From: Actinacidiphila acidipaludis
Lineage (GTDB): Bacteria; Actinomycetota; Actinomycetes; Streptomycetales; Streptomycetaceae
Direction of reading: 5' to 3'
Assembly (NCBI RefSeq): GCF_019890725.1
Contig: NZ_JAINZZ010000052.1
Coordinates: 1 to 54,581, forward strand
DNA: 54,581 nt
This document shows, in pieces, positions 24,827-31,189 of the stretch. The notes beneath the pieces are model-generated. The model saw only the letters and a program-made list of their open reading frames with translations. It did not search any database and had not been told where the DNA came from. Made by a program: the position numbers and the translations under genes. The number at the start of each line of letters is the position of its first letter. Within the stretch, counting starts at the first letter, position 1.

Positions 24827-26089
24827 ATGTCGCTGCTGAACCAGTCCCTGCACGAGTTCGACCCGGACGTCGCCGCCGCGGTCGACGCCGAGCTGCACCG
24901 CCAGCAGTCCACGCTGGAGATGATCGCGTCGGAGAACTTCGCTCCGGTCGCCGTCCTCGAGGCGCAGGGCTCGGTCCTGACCAACAAGTACGCCGAGGGC
25001 TACCCCGGCCGCCGCTACTACGGCGGCTGCGAGCACGTCGACGTCATCGAGCAGCTCGCCATCGACCGGGTCAAGGAGCTGTTCGGCGCCGAGGCGGCGA
25101 ACGTCCAGCCGCACTCGGGCGCGCAGGCCAACGCCGCCGCGATGTTCGCCCTGCTCAAGCCGGGTGACACCATCCTGGGCCTGGACCTCGCGCACGGCGG
25201 GCACCTGACCCACGGCATGCGGATCAACTTCTCGGGCAAGCTCTACAAGGTCGCCGCCTACCACGTGGACGAGCAGACCAGCCTCGTCGACATGGCCGAG
25301 GTGGAGAAGCTCGCCAAGGAGCACCGGCCGCAGCTGATCATCGCCGGCTGGTCGGCGTACCCGCGGCAGCTCGACTTCGCCGAGTTCCGGCGGATCGCCG
25401 ACGAGGTCGGGGCGTACCTGATGGTCGACATGGCGCACTTCGCGGGTCTGGTCGCGGCCGGGCTGCACCCGTCCCCGGTGCCGTACGCGGACGTGGTCAC
25501 CACCACGACCCACAAGACGCTGGGCGGCCCGCGCGGCGGTGTGATCCTCTCCCGGGCCGACCTGGCCAAGAAGATCAACTCCGCGGTCTTCCCCGGCCAG
25601 CAGGGCGGTCCGCTGGAGCACGTGATCGCGGCCAAGGCGGTGGCGTTCAAGGCCGCGGCCACGGACGAGTTCAAGGACCGCCAGTCCCGTACCCTGGAGG
25701 GCGCGAAGATCCTCGCCGACCGGCTGGTCCAGCCGGACCTGGCGGAGACCGGCGTGGCGGTGCTGTCCGGCGGCACGGACGTGCACCTCGTCCTGGTCGA
25801 CCTGCGCAACTCCGCGCTGGACGGTCAGCAGGCCGAGGACCGGCTGCACGAGGTCGGCATCACCGTCAACCGCAACGCCGTCCCGAACGACCCGCGGCCG
25901 CCGATGGTCACCTCGGGTCTGCGGATCGGCACGCCGGCCCTGGCGACCCGCGGTTTCGGCGCGGAGGACTTCCGCGAGGTGGCCGACATCATCGCGCAGG
26001 CGCTGAAGCCCGACTACGCGGCCGACAAGGCCGCCGCCCTGCGCGACCGGGTCTCCGCGCTGGCCGCGAAGTACCCGCTGTACGCGTAA
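24827..26089 (+). CDS. glyA: serine hydroxymethyltransferase
   Basis: This cytoplasmic PLP enzyme interconverts serine plus THF with glycine plus 5,10-methylene-THF. The 420-residue protein has the family landmarks: IASENF near residue 33, YAEGYPGRRYYGGCE, the PLP lysine in TTTTHKTLGGPRGG, and the C-terminal region with TSGLRIGTPALATRGF. The ATG at 24827 uses a GAGGG site overlapping the gcvH stop. With GcvT/H, it turns glycine into serine, which the downstream SdaA can then deaminate. Confidence 0.97.
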   Translation: MSLLNQSLHEFDPDVAAAVDAELHRQQSTLEMIASENFAPVAVLEAQGSVLTNKYAEGYPGRRYYGGCEHVDVIEQLAIDRVKELFGAEAANVQPHSGAQANAAAMFALLKPGDTILGLDLAHGGHLTHGMRINFSGKLYKVAAYHVDEQTSLVDMAEVEKLAKEHRPQLIIAGWSAYPRQLDFAEFRRIADEVGAYLMVDMAHFAGLVAAGLHPSPVPYADVVTTTTHKTLGGPRGGVILSRADLAKKINSAVFPGQQGGPLEHVIAAKAVAFKAAATDEFKDRQSRTLEGAKILADRLVQPDLAETGVAVLSGGTDVHLVLVDLRNSALDGQQAEDRLHEVGITVNRNAVPNDPRPPMVTSGLRIGTPALATRGFGAEDFREVADIIAQALKPDYAADKAAALRDRVSALAAKYPLYA

Positions 26090-26097
26090 GCCCGACC

Positions 26098-26125
26098 GGG
26101 GGCGCGCCCGCGAGGGCGCGCCCCC
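26098..26125 (+). terminator. strong hairpin between glyA and sdaA
   Basis: A 12-bp perfect stem GGGGGCGCGCCC / GGGCGCGCCCCC surrounds a 4-base loop (gcga), 9 bases past the glyA stop. It is a terminator or attenuator that probably lowers sdaA transcription from the gcv promoter. sdaA then has its own ribosome site. Confidence 0.65.
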
Positions 26126-26177
26126 GACCCCAGGGGGGACAACGGCGTCCCCCCGTCAGACAGGAGTCCCCAGCACC

Positions 26178-27563
26178 ATGGCAATCTCGGTCTTCGACCT
26201 CTTCTCCGTCGGCATAGGCCCGTCGAGCTCGCACACCGTGGGCCCGATGCGGGCCGCGGGCATCTTCGCGCACCGGCTGAAGAACGAGGGCCTGCTCGCC
26301 CACACCGCGGCGATCCGCGCCGAGCTGTTCGGGTCGCTGGGGGCCACCGGGCACGGTCACGGCACGCCGAAGGCCGTGCTGCTGGGCCTGGCCGGCCACT
26401 CGCCGCGCACGGTGAACGTGGAGACCGCCGACGACGAGGTCGCGGCCGTCCACGCCGCCAAGCGGCTGAGCGTGCTGGGCGCCCACGAGATCGCGTTCGA
26501 CCCGGCCACCCAGCTCGTGCTGCACCGCCGCAAGTCGCTGCCGTACCACGCCAACGGCATGACCCTCTTCGCGTACGACGAGGACGGTGAGCCGCTGCTG
26601 GAGAAGACGTACTACTCGGTCGGCGGCGGCTTCGTGGTCGACGAGGACGCGGTCGGCGAGGACCGGATCAAGCTGGACGACACGGTGCTGCGCTACCCGT
26701 TCCGCACCGGCGACGAGCTGCTGCGGCAGTCCCGGGACACCGGCCTGTCGATCTCGGCGCTGATGCTGGAGAACGAGAAGGCCTGGCGCAGCGAGGCGGA
26801 GATCCGGGCCGGGCTGCTGGACATCTGGCAGGTCATGCAGGCGTGCGTGTCCCGCGGGATGTCCCGCGAGGGCATCCTGCCCGGCGGCCTGAAGGTGCGG
26901 CGCAGGGCCGCCCAGTCCGCGCGGCAGCTGCGGGCCGAGGGCAACCCGGCGGCCCACGCGATGGAGTGGGTGACCCTCTACGCGATGGCCGTCAACGAGG
27001 AGAACGCGGCGGGCGGACGGGTGGTGACCGCGCCGACCAACGGCGCCGCCGGCATCATCCCCGCGGTGCTGCACTACTACCTGAACTTCGTGGCGCCCAA
27101 GAGCGGCCCGGTGGAGGAGCAGGAGGACGCGATCGTCCGCTTCCTGCTGGCGGCGGGCGCCATCGGGATGCTCTTCAAGGAGAACGCCTCGATCTCCGGC
27201 GCCGAGGTCGGCTGCCAGGGCGAGGTGGGCTCGGCCTGCTCCATGGCCGCGGGCGGCCTGGCCGAGGTGCTGGGCGGCTCCTCCGAGCAGGTGGAGAACG
27301 CCGCAGAGATCGGCATGGAGCACAATCTGGGCCTGACCTGCGACCCGGTCGGCGGCCTGGTCCAGATCCCGTGCATCGAGCGCAACGGCATGGCCGCGGT
27401 CAAGGCCGTCACCGCCGCCCGGATGGCGATGCGCGGCGACGGCCGCCACCACGTCTCCCTGGACAAGGTCATCAAGACCATGAAGGAGACCGGCGCGGAC
27501 ATGAAGATCAAGTACAAGGAGACCGCACGCGGCGGCCTCGCGGTGAACGTCATCGAGTGCTGA
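26178..27563 (+). CDS. sdaA: L-serine dehydratase, iron-sulfur dependent
   Basis: SdaA deaminates L-serine to pyruvate and ammonia with an oxygen-sensitive [4Fe-4S] cluster. The 461-residue single-chain protein begins ISVFDLFSVGIGPSSSHTVGPMRAA, the family signature of the beta domain. The alpha domain holds PTNGAAGIIPAVLHYY. The cluster cysteines are in the GSACSMAAGG, LTCDPVGG and QIPCIERN segments. AGGAG lies about 10 bases upstream of the ATG. As the end point of the glycine-serine module, it lets carbon leave as pyruvate. Confidence 0.96.
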   Translation: MAISVFDLFSVGIGPSSSHTVGPMRAAGIFAHRLKNEGLLAHTAAIRAELFGSLGATGHGHGTPKAVLLGLAGHSPRTVNVETADDEVAAVHAAKRLSVLGAHEIAFDPATQLVLHRRKSLPYHANGMTLFAYDEDGEPLLEKTYYSVGGGFVVDEDAVGEDRIKLDDTVLRYPFRTGDELLRQSRDTGLSISALMLENEKAWRSEAEIRAGLLDIWQVMQACVSRGMSREGILPGGLKVRRRAAQSARQLRAEGNPAAHAMEWVTLYAMAVNEENAAGGRVVTAPTNGAAGIIPAVLHYYLNFVAPKSGPVEEQEDAIVRFLLAAGAIGMLFKENASISGAEVGCQGEVGSACSMAAGGLAEVLGGSSEQVENAAEIGMEHNLGLTCDPVGGLVQIPCIERNGMAAVKAVTAARMAMRGDGRHHVSLDKVIKTMKETGADMKIKYKETARGGLAVNVIEC

Positions 27564-27585
27564 TTCACGCGGCCTGACCCGCGTA

Positions 27586-27617
27586 CGCGCCCGCGCCCCG
27601 TTCGGGGCGCGGGCGCG
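27586..27617. terminator. bidirectional terminator between sdaA and the haloperoxidase-like gene
   Basis: This is a 15-bp perfect GC stem (27586-27600 with 27603-27617); the 2-base gap means the top pair or two would open. It sits between converging stops at 27563 and 27638. Confidence 0.7.
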
Positions 27618-27637
27618 GTGTCGTCGGCCGGACGGCG

Positions 27638-28465
27638 TCAGCTCCGGGCGAAGGCGAGGAGGTCCTCGTTGAAGCGCTCGGCGAACTTGGGGACCATCGC
27701 CAGCCCGTGCGGCGCGCCTTCGTAGACCTTGAACGTCGAGTTCTTGATCAGCTTGGACGACTTGTTGCCCGCGGACACGATCGGCACGATCTGGTCGTCG
27801 TCCCCGTGGACGATCAGCGTCGGGACGTCGACCTTCTTGCAGTCCTCGGTCAGGTCCGTCTCGGAGAACGCCTTGATGCAGTCGTAGGCGCCCTTGATGC
27901 CGACGGACATCGACCACAGCCAGAACATGTCGCGGGTGCCCTGGCTCACCGTCGATCCGGGGCGGTTGGCGCCGTAGAACGCCGCGCTGAGGTCCTCGTA
28001 GAACTGCGAGCGGTCGGTCGCCACGCCCTTGCGGATCTCGTCGAACACCTCCATCGGCAGCCCCTCGGGATTGTCCGCCGTCTTCAGCATCAGCGGCGGT
28101 ATCGCGCCGACCAGCACGGCCTTGGCGACCCGGCCGGTGCCGTACTTGCCCATGTAGCGGGTCACCTCACCGCCGCCGGTCGAGTGCCCCACCAGGATCA
28201 CGTCGCGCAGGTCGGCGCTCTCGATGACGGACGCCAGGTCGTCGGCGTACGTGTCGAGGTCGTTGCCCTCCCAGGGCTGCCCGGAACGCCCGCCCCCGCG
28301 CCGGTCGTGGGCGACCGCGCGGAAGCCGTTGTCCGCGACGAGCTGCGCCTGCGGGTCCCACGCGTCGGCGTGCAGCGGCCAGCCGTGGCTGAAGACGACC
28401 GGCTGCCCGGAGCCCCAGTCCTTGTAGAAGATCTTGGTGCCGTCCTTCGCGGTGGTGTACGGCAT
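27638..28465 (-). CDS. alpha/beta hydrolase, non-heme haloperoxidase/arylesterase type
   Basis: The 275-residue protein starts MPYTTAKDGTKIFYKDWGSGQPVVFSHGWPL, typical of cofactor-free bacterial haloperoxidases and arylesterases. The catalytic triad is visible: the nucleophile elbow GHSTGGGE (Ser near 98), Asp in IVHGDDDQIVP and His in GAPHGLAM. HDRRGGGRS is the usual loop after strand 4. The ATG at 28465 has GAGGAG 8 bases upstream. These enzymes hydrolyse esters and can make peracids; the natural substrate is unknown. The 291-base gap to the next gene is GC-rich and shows no gene. Confidence 0.88.
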   Translation of the reverse strand: MPYTTAKDGTKIFYKDWGSGQPVVFSHGWPLHADAWDPQAQLVADNGFRAVAHDRRGGGRSGQPWEGNDLDTYADDLASVIESADLRDVILVGHSTGGGEVTRYMGKYGTGRVAKAVLVGAIPPLMLKTADNPEGLPMEVFDEIRKGVATDRSQFYEDLSAAFYGANRPGSTVSQGTRDMFWLWSMSVGIKGAYDCIKAFSETDLTEDCKKVDVPTLIVHGDDDQIVPIVSAGNKSSKLIKNSTFKVYEGAPHGLAMVPKFAERFNEDLLAFARS

Positions 28466-28756
28466 GACCACACTCCTCACGGTCGGTCGCTGGGTACTGA
28501 CAGACGGCCGCGCCCCAGGACCGGGCACATCTCGCACGCGCCCGGGAGTCCGCGTCCCGGCCGCCGCTTCGGGCCGGCACGTTCCGGGGGACGGCGGGCG
28601 GCGCGGCGGCGGCCCGGCGGCCGTGGCCACGGCCCACGCGGTCCTGAACACCGCACCGGACGGGGCCCGCCCCGTGCCGCGGCCCACTACCCAGCTTCGC
28701 GCGCCCGGCCAACTCCCGCATTCCGGGAGCGGTCCGGGCCCGCGGGGAGTCCGGCG

Positions 28757-30181
28757 TCAGGCGGCCGCCGCGGCCTCGGCGATCTGGTCCGGGGTCGGTG
28801 CGAGCCGGGGCGAGGCGAAGGTGATCAGGATCGTCGCGGTGCTGAAGACCGCGGCCACCAGCAGCCCGCGGTGGAATCCGGCGGCCAGCGCGTCGGCGGG
28901 CGCGGAGCCGTCGGCGAGCGCCCCGGTGGTCCGCGACGTCGACAGCGTCGTCACCACCGCGAGCCCGAGCGCGCCCCCGACCTGGTAGAACGCCGTGACC
29001 AGGCCGGACGCCGCCCCCGCCTCCCGGGGCGCCACGTCCACCACCGCCGCGATCTGGCCCGGCACGGCGACCCCGATGATGCCGACGCCGAAGAGCACCA
29101 GCCCGGGCAGCAGCCCGGAGGCGTACGAGCCGTGCGCACCGGCCTGGGCGAGCAGCACCAGCCCGGCCACGTTGAGGACCGCGCCGGCCAACTGCACGGG
29201 ACGGGTGCCGAACCGGGTGACCAGCGGCGTGGTGGCGACCGCGGCCGCGATCGCCGCGCCGCCCATCGGCAGGAACTCGACCCCGGCCCGCAGCGCCGAG
29301 CCGCCCCGGGCCTGCTGGAGGAAGATCGCGGTCAGGAAGAACATGGACAGGAACGCGGCGCCGTTGAGCGCCAGCGCGCCGCCCGCCGTGCTCAGCGCGC
29401 GGTTGCGCAGCAGCCGCAGGGGGACGAGCGGCGCCTCGGCGCGGGCCTCGACGGCGACGAAGGCCGCCAGCAGCACCACGCCCGCGGCCAGGCATCCGGC
29501 CACCTCGGCCGAGGCCCACCCGGCGGGTTCGGCGCGGACCACGCCGTAGACCAGGGCCAGCAGGCCGCCGGTGCCGAGGAACGCGCCGAGCAGGTCGAAG
29601 GAGCGGTTGCCGTCGTGCGGCACGATCCGCCGGACGAAGACGGGGGTGACGGCGACCAGGCCGACGACGATCGGCACGTTCACGATGAACACCCAGCGCC
29701 AGCTGAAGGAGTCGACCAGCAGGCCGCCGGCCACCACGCCGAGCGTGCCGCCCAGTCCGGCCAGGCCGCCCCACACGCCCATGGCGATGTTGCGGCGGCG
29801 GCCGTGCTCGAAGGTGACGGTGAGGATCGACAGCGCGGCGGGCGACAGCAGCGCGCCCCCGAGCCCCTGGACCGCGCGGGCGGCGATCAGCAGGCCGGGC
29901 GAGCCGGCCAGTCCGCCGAGCAGCGAGGTCACGCCGAAGAGGGCGAGGCCGGCCGCGAACACGCGCCGGGAGCCCAGCAGATCGGCCGCGCGGCCGCCGA
30001 GCAGCAGGAAGCCGCCGAAGAGCAGGGTGTAGGCGCTGATCACCCACTGCAGGCCGTCGGTGCTGAAGCCGAGGTCCCGCTGGATGTCGGGCAGTGCGAC
30101 GTTCACGATCGTCACGTCGAGCACCACGATGAACTGGGCGAGGGCCAGCACGGTGAGCGTGGCCCAGGGACTGCGTCGCAT
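28757..30181 (-). CDS. MFS drug exporter, DHA2 type (14 helices)
   Basis: This is a 474-residue major facilitator with the DHA2 layout and about 14 hydrophobic segments. Motif C/D-type sequences are present (VLDVTIVNVALPDIQRDLG in helix 1 and GGRAADLLGSRRVF as motif A). Next come GLGGALLSPAALSIL and a Gly-rich helix 5 (GPVLGGxL-like GGTLGVVAGGLLVD). It should export hydrophobic compounds with proton antiport. The ATG at 30181 has a GGGAG site. It is divergent from a TetR repressor with several candidate operators between them, so induction by a transported ligand is likely. Confidence 0.9.
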   Translation of the reverse strand: MRRSPWATLTVLALAQFIVVLDVTIVNVALPDIQRDLGFSTDGLQWVISAYTLLFGGFLLLGGRAADLLGSRRVFAAGLALFGVTSLLGGLAGSPGLLIAARAVQGLGGALLSPAALSILTVTFEHGRRRNIAMGVWGGLAGLGGTLGVVAGGLLVDSFSWRWVFIVNVPIVVGLVAVTPVFVRRIVPHDGNRSFDLLGAFLGTGGLLALVYGVVRAEPAGWASAEVAGCLAAGVVLLAAFVAVEARAEAPLVPLRLLRNRALSTAGGALALNGAAFLSMFFLTAIFLQQARGGSALRAGVEFLPMGGAAIAAAVATTPLVTRFGTRPVQLAGAVLNVAGLVLLAQAGAHGSYASGLLPGLVLFGVGIIGVAVPGQIAAVVDVAPREAGAASGLVTAFYQVGGALGLAVVTTLSTSRTTGALADGSAPADALAAGFHRGLLVAAVFSTATILITFASPRLAPTPDQIAEAAAAA

Positions 30182-30200
30182 GGTGGTCTCCCACAAACTA

Positions 30201-30217
30201 GGTATACGACGTAAGCT
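30201..30217. promoter_or_regulatory. candidate TetR operator 1 (MFS promoter)
   Basis: GGTATAC-gac-GTAAGCT has the TAC-N3-GTA core shared with two other sites in this gap. On the minus strand it overlaps a likely MFS -10 (TATACC) with GTGAAC as the -35, 17 bases away. Confidence 0.5.
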
Positions 30218-30241
30218 TTCAGCGTTCACCATACACACTCT

Positions 30242-30258
30242 TGTGTACGGCGTATACC
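30242..30258. promoter_or_regulatory. candidate TetR operator 2 (centre of the divergent gap)
   Basis: TGTGTAC-ggc-GTATACC repeats the TAC-N3-GTA core. It also overlaps a separate inverted repeat, TACACA-ctct-TGTGTA (30232-30247). Confidence 0.5.
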
Positions 30259-30296
30259 TTCGCTGGAACTCCGCCCCTCGGGCCGCATCCCGCGGA

Positions 30297-30313
30297 TGCG
30301 TACGCTGTACGCA
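30297..30313. promoter_or_regulatory. candidate TetR operator 3 (tetR leader)
   Basis: TGCGTAC-gct-GTACGCA is a perfect 7-bp inverted repeat with a 3-base centre. It lies 12 bases ahead of the tetR ribosome site, well placed for autoregulation. It is the most symmetrical of the three sites. Confidence 0.6.
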
Positions 30314-30337
30314 CCACATCGACCGGGAGGCCCGCGG

Positions 30338-31012
30338 ATGCCGGCGCAGAAGCGCTTGAACAGGGACGAGTTGGTCGCCACGGCCATGTCCGTGGTCGAC
30401 GCGGAGGGCCTGGAGGCCGTCACCGTGCGGCGGGTCGCCCAGCAGCACGACGTGACCCCCATGGCGCTGTACCGGCACTTCGACGACAAGGACGGACTGC
30501 TCGACGCCGTCGCCGAACGCGTCCTGGACGACGTCCGGCTCCCGGCGGCCGACGACCGGCCCTGGCACGAGCAGATGGCCGACCTGCTCACCGCGTTCCT
30601 GGACGCCATGCGCCCGCACCCCAACGCCACCCCCCTGCTCTTCGACCGGATACTGTCCGCCGAGTCGGGACTCGCCATCACCGAGCGCACGCTGACGCTG
30701 CTGGCCGAAGCCGGCATGAGCGTCGACGACGGCGCCGAGCACGCCTGCAAGGCACTGAACTTCCTGGTCACGCTGGTACTCACCGAGCCCGGCCGCGGCG
30801 ACGACACCGACCCCGCGGCCCGGGACGAGGCGTTGCGCGCCAAGCGGGCCCGGCTGCTCACCCTGGACCCGGCGCGCTACCCGCACGTGGTGGCGGCGGC
30901 CGGGCCGCTCACCGACTGCCCGAGCGCGGAGGCGTACTACCGGCGCGGGGTCGAGTCGATCGTCACCGCCATGCGCGGGCCGGCGGCGGCCGCGGCGCCC
31001 ACGGCGGTGTGA
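30338..31012 (+). CDS. TetR-family transcriptional regulator
   Basis: The 224-residue repressor has its helix-turn-helix in the first 50 residues (VTVRRVAQQHDVTPMALYRHFDDKDGLLDAVAERV). A helical ligand-binding domain with a TetR C-terminal-type pattern follows. The ATG at 30338 follows a GGGAGG site; the codons upstream (from 30296) overlap the operator and are not needed. It faces the MFS exporter across a 156-base gap with three similar palindromes, so it most likely represses the exporter and itself until an inducer binds. Confidence 0.92.
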   Translation: MPAQKRLNRDELVATAMSVVDAEGLEAVTVRRVAQQHDVTPMALYRHFDDKDGLLDAVAERVLDDVRLPAADDRPWHEQMADLLTAFLDAMRPHPNATPLLFDRILSAESGLAITERTLTLLAEAGMSVDDGAEHACKALNFLVTLVLTEPGRGDDTDPAARDEALRAKRARLLTLDPARYPHVVAAAGPLTDCPSAEAYYRRGVESIVTAMRGPAAAAAPTAV

Positions 31013-31189
31013 CCGGGCGCGGATCACCGCAAGCCGGACGGAATTCACTTTCGGCACCCAAGATTTCACGGGAAACGCCTTCTGCGTCCCGTTCTACGCG
31101 CGTATCTTGAGGCCGATCGCGCGCGCCCGCCCGGCGGGTTGACGCCGTGTCATGTCCGAGTGCCGTCCGCACAAAGGAGATTCCCTCCG

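Noticed and set aside
27707..30214. A plus-strand open frame of about 835 codons across the hydrolase and MFS genes
   Set aside because: It spans two real minus-strand genes and the gap between them, and its composition is that of antisense GC-rich sequence.
31040..31080. A possible PHO box (TTCAC-like repeats) upstream of the secreted nuclease
   Set aside because: The TTCAC-like units are not spaced at 11 bp and match the consensus poorly.
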